This document shows positions 15,777 to 25,518 of a stretch of DNA of 64,000 nucleotides, piece after piece. The position numbers and the translations under genes are program-made. Source of the stretch: Euzebya rosea (GTDB taxonomy: Bacteria > Actinomycetota > Nitriliruptoria > Euzebyales > Euzebyaceae); assembly GCF_003073135.1 (NCBI RefSeq), contig NZ_PGDQ01000020.1, positions 18,602 to 82,601 of the forward strand, given 5' to 3'. Under the pieces are notes generated by a model. That model ran no database searches, had not been told where the DNA came from, and saw nothing but the letters and a program-made list of their open reading frames with translations. How positions within the stretch are numbered: the first letter of the stretch is position 1; each line of letters starts with the position of its first letter.

Positions 15777-16493
15777 TCAGGAGTCGGGGATCTCCGCGAA
15801 CCCGTCGGCCAGCGGCTGGCCGCACAACGACGCCACCTGGTCGTGCACCGCGACGGTGGCCTGCCGGCGGGACCGGGGCGAGTCGTCGGGCAGGTGGACG
15901 GCCTCGCCGAAGTGCACCCCCACCACTCCCCTGCGCGGGCGGCGCATCGAGGGTCGCGACTGTCCGCGTGGCCAGACCGTCGCCATGCCGGTCATGCCGA
16001 CCGGGACGATCGGGACCTCCGCGGCGGCGGCCATGCGGGCCATGCCCGAACGGAAGCGGTACAGCCGGCCGTCGGTGGAGCGGGTGCCCTCGGGGAAGAT
16101 GCCGATCAACGCGCCCGCCCGCAGCAGCTCCACGGCGACGTCGAGGGCCCCGAGGTCGGCCGTGCCCCGCTTGACCGGGATCATGCCCATGGCGACGTTG
16201 TAGCGACCCCCGATCCCCTCGGTGAGGGATGCCTTGCCGAAGAAGCGCATCGGCCGGGGGCTGGCTGCGCCCATGGCGAAGTGGTCGAGGAAGGAACGGT
16301 GGTTGGCGGCCAGCAGGGCCCCGCCGGACGCCGGCACCTGGCCCGTTCCCGTCACCGTGGCCCGCAGCCACCACAGGACCGTCGGGCCCAGCACCGCATG
16401 GCTGACCCGCATGGGCGGGGTGGAGGGTCCGTCACCGACGACGGCCGTGCCCGGCGGGGGCGGCGTCGGGCCGTCGGCGTCGGCCGTGCTCAC
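15777..16493 (-). CDS. plsC: 1-acyl-sn-glycerol-3-phosphate acyltransferase
   Basis: A 238-residue acyltransferase of the PlsC family, which acylates lysophosphatidate on the cytoplasmic side of the membrane. The catalytic HX4D box is N-H65-R-S-F-L-D70 and the acceptor-binding FPEGTRS is at residues 133-139, with VPIVPVGMTG later. It begins with GTG overlapping the fabG stop by 4 bases (GTGA), so it is the last gene of the fatty-acid cluster and could channel newly made acyl chains into phospholipid or another acylated product. Confidence 0.88.
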   Translation of the reverse strand: MSTADADGPTPPPPGTAVVGDGPSTPPMRVSHAVLGPTVLWWLRATVTGTGQVPASGGALLAANHRSFLDHFAMGAASPRPMRFFGKASLTEGIGGRYNVAMGMIPVKRGTADLGALDVAVELLRAGALIGIFPEGTRSTDGRLYRFRSGMARMAAAAEVPIVPVGMTGMATVWPRGQSRPSMRRPRRGVVGVHFGEAVHLPDDSPRSRRQATVAVHDQVASLCGQPLADGFAEIPDS

Positions 16494-17227
16494 GCGAACA
16501 GGCCGCCGTCGACCTGCAGGACGGTCCCGTTGACGTAGGCGGCCTCGTCGCTGCAGAGGAACGCGATGGCGGCGGCGATCTCCTCGGCCTCGCCCAGGCG
16601 GCCGGCGGGGATCCGGTCCAGCATGTCGCTGGTGTCGACGTCGTCGGTCATGGCGGTGCTGATGAACCCGGGGGCGACGGCGTTGACGGTGATGTTGCGC
16701 TTGCCGACCTCGCGGGCCAGCGACTTGGTCAGCCCCACGAGGCCGGCCTTGGAGGCGGCGTAGTTGGCCTGGCCGGCGTTGCCGTGCAGGCCGACGACGC
16801 TGGTGACGTTGACGATGCGGCCGAAGCGGGCGCGGAGCATCCGGCGGAGCACGGCACGCGACAGCCGGAAGGACGCGGTCAGGTTGACGTCCAGCACCCT
16901 CGCGAACGCGTCGTCGTCCATGCCGAAGACCAGGCCGTCGGCGGTGATCCCGGCGTTGTTGACCAGGACGGCCACCCCGCCGACGTCCTCCGCGGCCTCG
17001 GCCAGGGGGTCGATGGACGTGGACAGGTCGGCCTGGACCGCGCGGGCGGTCACGCCGGCGTCCTCGCAGGCGGTCACGACGGCAGCCGCGCCATCGGCGT
17101 CGCCGCCGTAGCCGACCAGGACGTTGCGTCCCTGCCGGGCCAGTGCGACGGCGGTGGCGGCGCCGATGCCCTTGGAGGCGCCGGTGACCAGCGCCCAGGT
17201 GCGGTCGTCGGTTGGCTGGTCGGTCAT
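16490..17227 (-). CDS. fabG: 3-oxoacyl-ACP reductase
   Basis: A 245-residue short-chain dehydrogenase that would reduce 3-ketoacyl-ACP with NADPH. The cofactor loop TGASKGIG is at residues 15-22, NNAG at 90-93, and the catalytic S143, Y156 and K160 (YAASK) are intact. The C-terminal NAVAPGFISTAMTDD and VNGTVLQVDGG are typical of FabG. It starts 4 bases after fabD and overlaps plsC, giving the operon order ligase-ACP-fabD-fabG-plsC. Confidence 0.9.
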   Translation of the reverse strand: MTDQPTDDRTWALVTGASKGIGAATAVALARQGRNVLVGYGGDADGAAAVVTACEDAGVTARAVQADLSTSIDPLAEAAEDVGGVAVLVNNAGITADGLVFGMDDDAFARVLDVNLTASFRLSRAVLRRMLRARFGRIVNVTSVVGLHGNAGQANYAASKAGLVGLTKSLAREVGKRNITVNAVAPGFISTAMTDDVDTSDMLDRIPAGRLGEAEEIAAAIAFLCSDEAAYVNGTVLQVDGGLFA

Positions 17228-17231
17228 CGGC

Positions 17232-18125
17232 CTACAGGTCCTCGGGAGTGGTGATGGCGATGCGGTCGATGCCGCGGTCGATGCGCTTGATCATGGCGGT
17301 CAGCACGGCCGTGGCGCCGAGCTCGACGACCTGCTCGATACCGGCGTCGCGCATGGTCAGCACGCTCTCGCGCCAGCGGACGGGGCTGGTGACCTGGTCA
17401 CGCAGCAGGGTGGGCCACTCGGTCGCGGCGGTGTGGGGGGCGGCGTCGACGTTGGCGACGACGGGCACGGTGGCGTCGGCGAACGGGGCAGCGTCCAGCG
17501 CCTCGCCCAGCGGGCCGACCGCGGCGGCCATGTGCGGCGAGTGGTAGGCGGCGCCGACGGGGATGTCGCGCACCTTGCCCTTGCCCTCGGCCAGGATCGC
17601 CTTGACCTCCGCGAGCTGCTCGACGGTGCCGCTGACGGTGATCTGGCCGACGGCGTTGTCGTTGGCGACGTGGGCACCGGCCCGTTCGCAGGCGTCGGTC
17701 ACCTCCTCCACCTCGAAGCCGAGCGCGGCGATCATCGTGCCCGGCATGTCGTCGGCCGCGTCCTGGGTGGCGCGGGCCCGGACGTCGACCAGGCGCAGCG
17801 CGCTGGCGAAGTCCAGGACGTCGGCGGCGACGAGCGCGTCGTACTCGCCCAACGAGTGCCCGGCGACGAACGCCGGGCCGGCGCCGGGGGTGGTGGCCCG
17901 CCAGGCCTCCAGCAGCACGACGTGGTGGACGAACAACGCGATCTGGCAGTTCCTCGGTTCGCGCAGCTCCTCAGCCGGGGCGTGCAGGCCCAGCCGGGAC
18001 ACGTCGAGCCCGAGCACGTCGTCGGCCTCGGCCCAGCGTGCGAAGGACGGGTGGTCCTGCCAGGCCTCGGCCATGCCGGGTTGCTGGCTGCCCTGTCCGG
18101 GGAACACCAGCGCCATCGTGCTCAT
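17232..18125 (-). CDS. fabD: Malonyl-CoA:ACP transacylase
   Basis: FabD loads malonyl groups onto ACP. The 297-residue product shows FPGQGSQ at residues 8-14 and the nucleophile motif GHS91LGEYDAL. The malonate-binding region and the PVxANxDA segment (VPVVANVDAAPHT) are also present. Its ATG overlaps the ACP stop by 4 bases, a sensible coupling because ACP is the acceptor. Confidence 0.92.
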   Translation of the reverse strand: MSTMALVFPGQGSQQPGMAEAWQDHPSFARWAEADDVLGLDVSRLGLHAPAEELREPRNCQIALFVHHVVLLEAWRATTPGAGPAFVAGHSLGEYDALVAADVLDFASALRLVDVRARATQDAADDMPGTMIAALGFEVEEVTDACERAGAHVANDNAVGQITVSGTVEQLAEVKAILAEGKGKVRDIPVGAAYHSPHMAAAVGPLGEALDAAPFADATVPVVANVDAAPHTAATEWPTLLRDQVTSPVRWRESVLTMRDAGIEQVVELGATAVLTAMIKRIDRGIDRIAITTPEDL

Positions 18126-18379
18126 GCGGATCGTGCCTTTCTGTCCAGTGCGTCGGAGACGGCCGCGACGAGCCTGCCATAGGTGGTGACGTCAGCGGAA
18201 TCGGCCTCGTCGAAGCGGATGTCGAAGGTGTCCTCGATCGCGACCTGCAGCTCGATGACCGACAGCGAGTCCAGCTGGAGGCCGTCCTGCAGCTCGACGT
18301 CGTCGTGGAGCGCGCTGGCTGGCACGCCGAACAGGTCGTCGATGACCTGGGCGACACGGGTGTGGATGGGTGATGACAT
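18122..18379 (-). CDS. acpP: Acyl carrier protein
   Basis: An 85-residue acidic protein with the phosphopantetheine attachment motif L36-D-S38-L and the following helix SVIELQVAIEDTFDIRF, as in fatty-acid ACPs. It carries intermediates for FabD, FabF and FabG next to it and perhaps receives a chain from the acyl-AMP ligase immediately upstream (14-base gap). Confidence 0.93.
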   Translation of the reverse strand: MSSPIHTRVAQVIDDLFGVPASALHDDVELQDGLQLDSLSVIELQVAIEDTFDIRFDEADSADVTTYGRLVAAVSDALDRKARSA

Positions 18380-18393
18380 GGGGTGGTCCTCCG

Positions 18394-19950
18394 CTACCGC
18401 TGGGGGGCCGGGTCGTGCAGCGTCCGTCGACCCTCGAGGGCCTCGGCGCGCAGGGCGGCCTTGTCGATCTTGCCGGTGGCGTTGCGGGGCAGGGCGTCGA
18501 CGGCGGTGACCCGCCGGGGGACGGCGTGTCGACCGATGCCGTCGTCGACCAGCGCACGCAGCGCCATCACGTCCAGTTCGGAGCCGGACCGCAGGACGAC
18601 TGTCGCGAACACGGCTTCGTCGTGCAGGCCGTCGGGCACCCCGAAGACGGCGGCCTCGACGACATCGGGATTGCTGGCCAGCAGCTGCTCGACCTCCACG
18701 GAGAACACGTTGGCGCCGCCCCGCATGATCACGTCCTTGGCACGGTCGAGCAGCCGGACGGTGCCGTCCGGGCCGACGGTGCCGATGTCCCCCGTGCTAA
18801 GCCAGCCGTCCACGATGACCGACGCGGTGACATCGGCGTCGTCGGCGTATCCGGGGGTGACGTTGGCGCCGCGGACCAGCAGCTCGCCGGGATCGGAGTC
18901 GGTGCGGATCTCGACCCCGGGGAGCGGACGACCGACCGTCCCGGGCATCGGTGGCGCCGAGGGGTCGTAGCGCAGCGCCGTGGCCGGCCCATGGGTCTCC
19001 GACAGCCCCCAGACGTCCCACAGCCGGAGGTCGGGGAACCGGCGGGCAAGCGTCGATGCGGTCTCCGGCGGCATGGGCGCGCCGCCGTAGATCAGGGTGC
19101 GCCACGTCGGGATCGCCGTCTCGCCGGCACGCGCGAGCATCCCCAGCCAGGCCGGGACGGCGTCGACGTAGGTGATGTTGGCCCTGGCCATGGTGCGGGC
19201 GGCACGGTGGGGCGTGGTCTCGGCGGGGATGACGTTGACCCCACCGACCAGCGGCATGGTGGTGGTCTGCGCCGACAACGGGCCGATGTAGTGCAGCGGC
19301 AGGCACACGAACGACCGGTCGGTGCCGTCCAGCCCGAGGAGGTGCACGTAGCCCATCGCCGCGTGGATCAGCCCCCCGGTGGTGACCCTGCTCATCTTCG
19401 GGACCCCCGTCGTGCCCGAGGTGGCGATCAGGGCGAGGGTCTGGTCGGGATCGGCCTCCTCGAAGGCGTCGGGGTCCGCAGGACCGTCCACGGACCACCC
19501 GCGGTCTGCCTCGACCACCGTGGTGTCGGTCCCGAACGCTGCGGTCCGCGCGGCCTCGATGTGGTGCTCGTCGGCGACGACGACCGTGGGGCGAGCCCGG
19601 TCCAGCTGGTCGCGCCACGCCGACGGCGAGAGGCTCGTGTTGAGCGGCAGGACGGTCACCCCTGCCCGGCTGGCGACGAACGGCAGGAGGAACAACGGCA
19701 GGTCGTGCCCCATCGCAACGGCGATCGTGGCGCCCTCGTCGACGATGGACCGCACCGCCGTTGCCGCGCTGTCGACCGCGCCGTGCAGCTCGGCGTAGGT
19801 GAGGGTCCCAGCCGGCGCCACGACCGCCTGACGGCGTCCGAACCGTCGTGCCGCACGCCTGAGGATCGCGTCGTGGCTGGCCGGCCGGCCGACGAAGGCC
19901 TGGACCGTCGTGCCCAGGTGGGCGACCGGCTCGAGGGCTGGCGATGGCAT
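18394..19950 (-). CDS. Acyl-AMP ligase / acyl-CoA synthetase (ANL superfamily)
   Basis: A 518-residue adenylate-forming enzyme that activates a carboxylic acid with ATP and passes it to CoA or ACP. Core motifs are intact: the P-loop T177-SGTTGVPK, the A5 motif GLSETHG, the A7/A8 hinge GWLSTGDIGTVGPDGTVRLL followed by RAKDVIMRGG, and the A10 lysine K494 in NATGK. It begins on the base next to the fabF stop and is followed by the ACP, so loading a free acid onto this ACP is a reasonable inference. The substrate is not predictable from sequence alone; a plain fatty acyl-CoA synthetase is the alternative. Confidence 0.85.
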   Translation of the reverse strand: MPSPALEPVAHLGTTVQAFVGRPASHDAILRRAARRFGRRQAVVAPAGTLTYAELHGAVDSAATAVRSIVDEGATIAVAMGHDLPLFLLPFVASRAGVTVLPLNTSLSPSAWRDQLDRARPTVVVADEHHIEAARTAAFGTDTTVVEADRGWSVDGPADPDAFEEADPDQTLALIATSGTTGVPKMSRVTTGGLIHAAMGYVHLLGLDGTDRSFVCLPLHYIGPLSAQTTTMPLVGGVNVIPAETTPHRAARTMARANITYVDAVPAWLGMLARAGETAIPTWRTLIYGGAPMPPETASTLARRFPDLRLWDVWGLSETHGPATALRYDPSAPPMPGTVGRPLPGVEIRTDSDPGELLVRGANVTPGYADDADVTASVIVDGWLSTGDIGTVGPDGTVRLLDRAKDVIMRGGANVFSVEVEQLLASNPDVVEAAVFGVPDGLHDEAVFATVVLRSGSELDVMALRALVDDGIGRHAVPRRVTAVDALPRNATGKIDKAALRAEALEGRRTLHDPAPQR

Positions 19951-21237
19951 CTAGCGGTCCCTGTCGTGGGGGTCGTGACCCGCCCTGGTGACGACCAGCA
20001 CGGCGTTGTGGCCGCCGAACCCGAAGGAGGACGACATCGCTGCCCGCAGGCGGCCCTCCCGAGGATGCCCGAGGACGAGGTCGACCATACAGGCGGGATC
20101 CTGGCGGAGGGTGTTGAGGGTGGCCGGGACGATGCCGTGGCGGAGCGCCTGCACGGTCGCCACCGCCTCGATGGCCCCAGCGGCGCCCATGAGGTGGCCG
20201 AAGGAGGACTTGGGCGCCGTGACCACCGGACGGTGCTCGCCGAACACGGTCGCCATGGCGGTGGCCTCCGCCAGGTCACCGACCGGGGTGGAGGTGGCGT
20301 GGGCGTTGACGTGGTCGATGTCCCCGGGCTCGAGGCCGGCGTCGGCCAGCGCGATCCGCATGGCCCGGACGGCGCCCTCGCCGTCGGGGGCGGGGCTGCT
20401 GGGGTCCAAGGCGTCGTTGGAGGCGCCGTAGCCCGCCAGCCATGCGAGCGGCGTCACCCCCCGTGCCGCCGCGTGCTCGGCGGTCTCCAGCACCAGGATC
20501 GCCGCCCCCTCCCCCGCGACGAAGCCGTCACGGTCGACGTCGAAGGGACGGCTGGCGGTCGTGGGGTCGTCGTTGCGACGCGACATGGCCCCGGCGGCAT
20601 CGAACCCGGCCATCGTCAGGGAGTTGACGGCCGCCTCCGCCCCGCCGACGACGGCCACGTCGGCGCGGCCGGCCCGCAGCAGGTCCAGGCCCGACCCGAT
20701 GGCGTCAGCGGCCGACGCACACGCGGAGACGACGGCGCTGGCCGGCCCGCGGAGCCCGTGGCGCATGGCGACCTGCCCGGCGGCCATGTTGAGGGGCATG
20801 GCGATGGACAGGTAGGGCCGGACCCGTCCGGGTCCCCCGTCGATCAGCCGCTGGTGCTGGCTGGTGAGCTCGTCCATCCCGCCCGCTCCGGAGGCGATCA
20901 CGACGGCCACACGGTCGGCGTCGATCCCCTCGACCGGCAGTCGTACCGCGCCCGCGTCCGGGGCGAGCAGTCCCGCGTCGGCCAGCGCCTCCTCCGCTGC
21001 CACGAGGGCGTAGCGGGCGAACGGATCGGTCTGGCGCAGCAGTCGCCTCGGCAACCTGTCGGACAGGTCTCCGGGGACCTCGCAGGCGAAGCGAACGCGA
21101 TGGGCGCTGGCGTCGTAGCGGGTGATCGGTGCCGCGCAGGAGCGGCCGACGAGCAGCCCGTCCCACAGCGCGGCCACGCCGACGCCGTGCGGGCTGACGG
21201 CGCCGAGACCGGTGATCGCGACCTTGGCTGGGCTCAT
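19951..21237 (-). CDS. fabF: Beta-ketoacyl-ACP synthase II
   Basis: FabF condenses malonyl-ACP with acyl-ACP. From the ATG at 21237 the protein has 428 residues. The catalytic triad is C173 (SACASAAD), H313 (NAHATSTPVGD) and H348 with K343 (KSSFGHLMGAAGA). The frame runs far upstream through the divergent ABC gene, but that part has no similarity. No fabH, fabZ or fabI lies in the window, so the cluster is either incomplete primary FAS II or a specialised acyl pathway. Start is 58 bases from the divergent ABC transporter start. Confidence 0.93.
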   Translation of the reverse strand: MSPAKVAITGLGAVSPHGVGVAALWDGLLVGRSCAAPITRYDASAHRVRFACEVPGDLSDRLPRRLLRQTDPFARYALVAAEEALADAGLLAPDAGAVRLPVEGIDADRVAVVIASGAGGMDELTSQHQRLIDGGPGRVRPYLSIAMPLNMAAGQVAMRHGLRGPASAVVSACASAADAIGSGLDLLRAGRADVAVVGGAEAAVNSLTMAGFDAAGAMSRRNDDPTTASRPFDVDRDGFVAGEGAAILVLETAEHAAARGVTPLAWLAGYGASNDALDPSSPAPDGEGAVRAMRIALADAGLEPGDIDHVNAHATSTPVGDLAEATAMATVFGEHRPVVTAPKSSFGHLMGAAGAIEAVATVQALRHGIVPATLNTLRQDPACMVDLVLGHPREGRLRAAMSSSFGFGGHNAVLVVTRAGHDPHDRDR

Positions 21238-21276
21238 GGTGCAGGCGTGGGTGGGGGACGGATCGGTTCCTCCTGC

Positions 21277-21297
21277 CATACTGGCGGGTCGCAGATG
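21277..21297 (+). promoter_or_regulatory. Putative short-leader promoter of the ABC transporter
   Basis: CATACT (21277-21282) lies 12 bases ahead of the ATG at 21295. It shares the 57-base divergent region with fabF. No strong ribosome site precedes the ATG. Confidence 0.4.
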
Positions 21298-22317
21298 GTA
21301 ACCACCGAGCACGCAACGCCCGCGCCGGTCGATAGTGCCGCTCCCCCGGCGATCGAGGTGACGGGCCTGGTGAAGGCCTACGACGACCGGCGTGTCGTCG
21401 ATCAGGTCGACCTCGCCGTGCCCGTGGGTCAGGTGGTGGCGCTGCTGGGCCCGAACGGGGCCGGCAAGACCACGACCGTGGAGTGCATCGAGGGCTTCCG
21501 CCGTCCCGACGCCGGGACCGTGAGGGTGCTGGGGCTCGACCCCGTCCGTGACCGCAACGCGCTGACGCCCAGGCTCGGGGTGATGCTGCAGGAGGGTGGG
21601 GTCTGGCAGGCCGCCACCCCACGCGAGGTGCTCAAGCTGTTCGCCCGCCTGCACCCGGACCGCTGGAACCCCGACGACCTGATCGAGCGCCTCGCGCTGG
21701 GCACGGTGGCGGGCTCGAAGTACCGGAACCTGTCCGGCGGCGAGAAGCAGCGGCTGAACCTCGCGCTGGCGCTGGTCGGCCGGCCCGAGGTGCTGATCCT
21801 CGACGAGCCGACGACCGGCATGGATCCCGAGGTCCGCCAGCAGACCTGGGAGCTGATCCGCGGGCTGCGCAACGAGGGCACGTCGGTGCTGCTCACCACC
21901 CACTTCATGCAGGAGGCCGAGGTGCTGGCCGACCAGGTCGCCATCATGGCGCGCGGCCGGATGCTGGCCGAGGACTCACCCGCCGGGCTGATCGCCACGC
22001 ACGCCCCACCCGGCATCGTCGTCACCTCGCCGGACAGGATCGACGCCGAGTCGCTGTCGGATTCGCTGGACGGCGCGCTGGTACTGGCCGACACCGCCGA
22101 CCGTTGGCTGGTCGACGCCGGGGACCGGGACCCGCAGTCGCTGCTGGTCGGGATCACGACCTGGTTCGCCGACAACGGCCGCCACCTGACCTCGATCGCC
22201 ACCGGCGGCGAGGGGCTGGAGGCGGCGTACCTGGAGCTGACGCGCCAGGCCTTCGGCGAGCCGGCCACGTTGCCCGACGGCGCAGGCGGCGGCATGCCGC
22301 TGGAGGCCCGCCGATGA
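21295..22317 (+). CDS. ABC transporter ATP-binding protein
   Basis: A 340-residue ABC ATPase of the drug/lipid-exporter (DrrA/CcmA-like) class. Walker A is GPNGAGKTT (residues 52-60), the signature is LSGGE (146-150) and Walker B is LILDE (167-171), followed by PTTGMDPE and the switch histidine in [13 protein letters not shown]-terminal extension of about 100 residues after the ATPase core resembles DrrA-type proteins. The frame is open for nearly 1,000 codons upstream, which is GC-driven; the ATG at 21295 sits where similarity begins. It overlaps the permease by 4 bases. Confidence 0.9.
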   Translation: MVTTEHATPAPVDSAAPPAIEVTGLVKAYDDRRVVDQVDLAVPVGQVVALLGPNGAGKTTTVECIEGFRRPDAGTVRVLGLDPVRDRNALTPRLGVMLQEGGVWQAATPREVLKLFARLHPDRWNPDDLIERLALGTVAGSKYRNLSGGEKQRLNLALALVGRPEVLILDEPTTGMDPEVRQQTWELIRGLRNEGTSVLLTTHFMQEAEVLADQVAIMARGRMLAEDSPAGLIATHAPPGIVVTSPDRIDAESLSDSLDGALVLADTADRWLVDAGDRDPQSLLVGITTWFADNGRHLTSIATGGEGLEAAYLELTRQAFGEPATLPDGAGGGMPLEARR

Positions 22318-23051
22318 TGGGCGCGGTCAGCCGGCTGTCGGCCCAGACGGTCATGGAGCTGAAGCTGATGCTCCGCAACGCCGAGAACCTCATCGTCACG
22401 TTCGGCATCCCGACGGGGATGCTCATCTTCTTCTCCATCATCCGCGTGCTGCCCACGCCGGACGACACCGAGCCGGTCGCCTTCCTGGCCCCCGGCATCC
22501 TGGCGCTGAGCGTCATCGGTGCGGCCATGGTGTCGTTGGGCATCCAGACCGGGTTCGAGCGGTTCTACCTGGTCCTCAAGCGGCTGGGGGCCACCCCGCT
22601 GCGCCGCTGGGAGCTGATCGCCAGCAAGGCGCTGGCGGTGCTGCTGACCGAGATCGCCCAGGTGGTCGTCGTGGTCGGCGTGGCGCTGGCGCTGGGCTGG
22701 CGACCCGAGGTGGACCAGCTGGCCCTCGCCGTCCCGGCGTTGCTGCTGGGCACGTCGGCGTTCGTCGGCATCGGCCTGTCGATGGCCGGCCGCCTGCGAG
22801 CCGTAGCGACCCTGGCGGCGACCAACGCGCTGTTCCTCGTCCTGCTGGTCTCCTCGGGGATCATCTTCCCCCTCGACCGGCTGCCCGAGGTCATGCAGTT
22901 CGGCGCCCGCCTGCTGCCGGCCGCCCCGCTGACCGACTGGCTGCGAGCCGCGTTCGACGGCGCCGACATCCCCGTCGCCTCGCTGATCGCCCTCCCCGCC
23001 TGGGCCGTCGGCGCCCCGATCCTGGCCTCCCGCATCTTCCGCTGGGAGTAG
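22314..23051 (+). CDS. ABC-2 type transporter permease
   Basis: A 245-residue membrane protein with about six helices, partner of the preceding ATPase. The order of hydrophobic segments and the [22 protein letters not shown] loop after the second helix fit ABC-2 exporters; [16 protein letters not shown] before the last helices is typical of the family. ATG at 22314 (ATGATG) overlaps the ATPase stop. The substrate is unknown; nearby heme A genes are convergent, not in the same operon. Confidence 0.88.
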   Translation: MMGAVSRLSAQTVMELKLMLRNAENLIVTFGIPTGMLIFFSIIRVLPTPDDTEPVAFLAPGILALSVIGAAMVSLGIQTGFERFYLVLKRLGATPLRRWELIASKALAVLLTEIAQVVVVVGVALALGWRPEVDQLALAVPALLLGTSAFVGIGLSMAGRLRAVATLAATNALFLVLLVSSGIIFPLDRLPEVMQFGARLLPAAPLTDWLRAAFDGADIPVASLIALPAWAVGAPILASRIFRWE

Positions 23052-23096
23052 CGGGACCGACGCCCCCGCCCCTGTCCTCCCCCGGTGTGGGGCGCT

Positions 23097-23252
23097 CGGG
23101 TTCGGTCCGCTCCCCCGGGGTCCGGGTGCGATCCGCTCCCACGGGGCCCGGGTGCGATCCCTTCCCCCGGAGTCCGGGAGCGATCCCCTCCCACGGGGTC
23201 CGGGTGCGATCCGCTCCCACGGGGCCCGGGTTCGACCCCTTCCCCCGGGGGC
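23097..23252. repeat. Six tandem 26-bp repeats
   Basis: Six consecutive 26-bp units starting at 23097, 23123, 23149, 23175, 23201 and 23227, each of the form CGGGTGCGATCCGCTCCCAC followed by GGGGCC with a few substitutions. Units 2 and 5 are identical. The length is not a multiple of three, so this is not a coding repeat. It begins about 45 bases after the permease stop. Confidence 0.9.
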
Positions 23253-23256
23253 GGTC

Positions 23257-23589
23257 GATCGCACACACCCCGGCGTCTCGTGTGCGATCGGCCGCGCGTC
23301 AGGGCGTGCATCTCGCACGAGCGACTGGGGCGGGTGCGATGGGCCCCGCGATGGGGCGTGCACTGCACACGCCGCCCGTCGAGACGGCCACGTCGCCGCC
23401 ACCCGTCCTCGTGGCACCGAGGCGTTCCCGACCCCCGCGGCCTGGGTGTCCTCCCCTCCCCTGGGGTCAGCTGATCGCACACACCCCGGCGACTCGTGTG
23501 CGATCGGCCGCGCGTCAGGGCGTGCACCTCGCACGAGCGGCTGGGGCGCGTGCGATCAACCGCGCGGATGGGCGTGCATCGCACACGCC
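23257..23589. repeat. 117-bp direct repeats carrying palindromes
   Basis: Copies at 23257-23373 and 23473-23589 are each 117 bp; the first 84 bp differ at four positions, the rest more. Each begins with a 9-bp inverted repeat ATCGCACAC ... GTGTGCGAT and ends with GGCGTGCA ... CACACGCC arms. The 100 bases between the copies show no repeat. Together with the 26-bp array they fill most of the 566-base convergent gap between the ABC permease and ctaB; no gene is seen. Confidence 0.88.
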
Positions 23590-23617
23590 AGCGTCGGGGG
23601 CAACTCCCCCCAGTGGC

Positions 23618-24541
23618 CTAGACGAAGACGTCGGCGGCGAGGGCGAAGAACAGCAGGCCGAGGTAGGCGATGGAGAAGCGGAAGACCGCCATCGCGGGGC
23701 CGTGGACCTCGTCGTCCGCCTCGGCGCGCAGGCCGACGCGGTGCAACCGGAGGGTCAGCTGCGCGAAACGGATGCCCAGCAGCATCGCGATGACCATGTA
23801 CAGCGGTCCGGCACCGGCCACGAGGCCGAGCGCCAGGGAGAAGCCGACCATGATGAACGTGTAGCCCACGATCTGACGGGTCGTCTCCAGGGTCCCGGCG
23901 ACGACGGGCAGCATCGGGAACGACGCGGCGGCGTAGTCCTCCTTGTAGCGCAGCGCGAGCGCCCAGAAGTGCGGGGGCGTCCACAGGAACACGATGGCGA
24001 ACATCAACCACGGCACCAGCGACAGGTCGTTGGTGACCGCCGACCAGCCGGCCAGCACGGGCACGCAGCCCGCGGCGCCGCCGATGACGATGTTCTGGAC
24101 CGTCCGGGGCTTCAGGTAGGCGGTGTACACCAGCACGTAGAAGACGTTGGCGGCCAGCACCAGCAGCGCGGTCAGCAGGTTCGCCCACGCCCAGAGCATC
24201 CCGAAGGAGATGACCTGCAGGAGGGCGGAGAAGACGATGGCGGCGCGCGGTTCGATGCGGTGGTTGGGCATCGGGCGGCGGCGCGTGCGGGCCATCAGCT
24301 TGTCGGCCTCGCGCTCGATGATGGAGTTGAACGCGTTGGCGCTGCACGCCCCGAGCGTCCCGCCGACCAGCGTGACGAACACCAGCCCGGCCGAGGGCAG
24401 CCCGTCGGCCGCGACGATCATGGCCGGCAGGGTCGTGACCAGCAGCAGCTCGACGATCCTCGGCTTGGTCAGCGCGACGTAGGCGCGGACGACGTCGCCG
24501 ACGCTGGTGCCGGTGACCTCGGTGGTGGTGGAGGAGCTCAC
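23618..24541 (-). CDS. ctaB: Heme o synthase (protoheme IX farnesyltransferase)
   Basis: CtaB farnesylates heme b to heme o for cytochrome oxidase. The 307-residue UbiA-family membrane protein has the prenyl-PP binding segment [20 protein letters not shown] and [10 protein letters not shown], plus [20 protein letters not shown], which is specific to CtaB. About nine helices are expected. The GTG at 24541 overlaps the ctaA stop by 4 bases; the long frame upstream is inside ctaA in another register. It pairs with ctaA for heme A synthesis. Confidence 0.94.
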   Translation of the reverse strand: MSSSTTTEVTGTSVGDVVRAYVALTKPRIVELLLVTTLPAMIVAADGLPSAGLVFVTLVGGTLGACSANAFNSIIEREADKLMARTRRRPMPNHRIEPRAAIVFSALLQVISFGMLWAWANLLTALLVLAANVFYVLVYTAYLKPRTVQNIVIGGAAGCVPVLAGWSAVTNDLSLVPWLMFAIVFLWTPPHFWALALRYKEDYAAASFPMLPVVAGTLETTRQIVGYTFIMVGFSLALGLVAGAGPLYMVIAMLLGIRFAQLTLRLHRVGLRAEADDEVHGPAMAVFRFSIAYLGLLFFALAADVFV

Positions 24542-25518
24542 GCGGGAACCTCGACGAGGGTGTCGGTGGTGACGTCGACGGCGGACTGCTCGTCGGCGCG
24601 GCACAGGCTGATCAGGACCATCACCATCGCGGCGAGGATCCACGAGGCCACGGCCAGGTGTGGGATGACGGACAGGAACGACAGCGACGACCACAGGTTG
24701 GCGACGCCGAGCAGGACCTGCAGGCCGGTCAGGGAGGCGGCGACCCGCGCCCAGGCCTGGGCCGCACCACCGATCCCCGCACGACGCATGCGACCGGCCG
24801 TCGCCATCGCCAAGCCGGCGACCACGAAGCCCAGGTACCGGTGGACGACGTTGACGGCCTCCGGCTCCATGGTGATCGGTCCGATGGAGAACAGCCCGAG
24901 CGCGGGGTCGTTGACGAAGGCCAGCCCGCCCATCACGCCGGTGAGGTGGCCGCCGACGAGGATCTGCAGCCACAGCACCCCGGTCACGACGGCGGCGAAG
25001 CGCCACATGCGCACGAGGCGCTCGGATCGGGACGGTCGGCGCAGGGGCTCCTGGGATCGCGCCGCGACGTGGACCAGCAGGGCCATGGTGGCGGTCCCGA
25101 GGCCGAGGTGGGTGGTGACCAGCTCGACCTTCACGAGGTTCCACACGACCAGGGCACCGAGGAGGGCCTGGACGTTGACGGCCACGGCGGCACCGACGAC
25201 GGGCCACAGCAGCCCCGGGGTCCGGCGATGGCGGGCCAGCACCCACACCAGCAACGCGGCGACCATCAGGCCGAGGACGCCGGCGACCAGGCGGTGGCTG
25301 TGCTCCAGCCACACGTTGATCCCCGACACCGAGCGACCGAGGCCGTCCACGGCGCTCACGTCGACGGGCGGCAGGAAGTCCCCGCCGCTGAAGCATCCGG
25401 GCCACGTCGGACAGGCAAGGCCGGAGTCGGTGGCACGGGTCGCACCGCCGATGGCGATCACCACGAGGGAGGTGATCGCGGCAACGACGGCGAGGCGGCG
25501 GAAGCCGGAAGAAGGCAT
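24538..25518 (-). CDS. ctaA: Heme A synthase
   Basis: CtaA oxidises heme o to heme a. The 326-residue polytopic protein contains the paired heme-ligand histidines in [15 protein letters not shown] and [12 protein letters not shown], a [16 protein letters not shown] segment with the cysteine pair of the type found in Bacillus and actinobacteria, and about eight helices. The ATG at 25518 puts the first helix at the N-terminus; a GTG 25 codons upstream is possible. It is coupled to ctaB and divergent from tkt. Confidence 0.92.
   Translation of the reverse strand: MPSSGFRRLAVVAAITSLVVIAIGGATRATDSGLACPTWPGCFSGGDFLPPVDVSAVDGLGRSVSGINVWLEHSHRLVAGVLGLMVAALLVWVLARHRRTPGLLWPVVGAAVAVNVQALLGALVVWNLVKVELVTTHLGLGTATMALLVHVAARSQEPLRRPSRSERLVRMWRFAAVVTGVLWLQILVGGHLTGVMGGLAFVNDPALGLFSIGPITMEPEAVNVVHRYLGFVVAGLAMATAGRMRRAGIGGAAQAWARVAASLTGLQVLLGVANLWSSLSFLSVIPHLAVASWILAAMVMVLISLCRADEQSAVDVTTDTLVEVPA

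Noticed and set aside
18370..22317. A single 1,315-codon plus-strand open frame running through the fatty-acid cluster
   Set aside because: Only the last 340 codons code (ABC ATPase). The rest is antisense to well-supported fab genes and exists because GC-rich third positions rarely give stops.
23097..23589. CRISPR array
   Set aside because: The 26-bp units are contiguous with no spacers, the 117-bp repeats occur twice only, and no cas gene is nearby.
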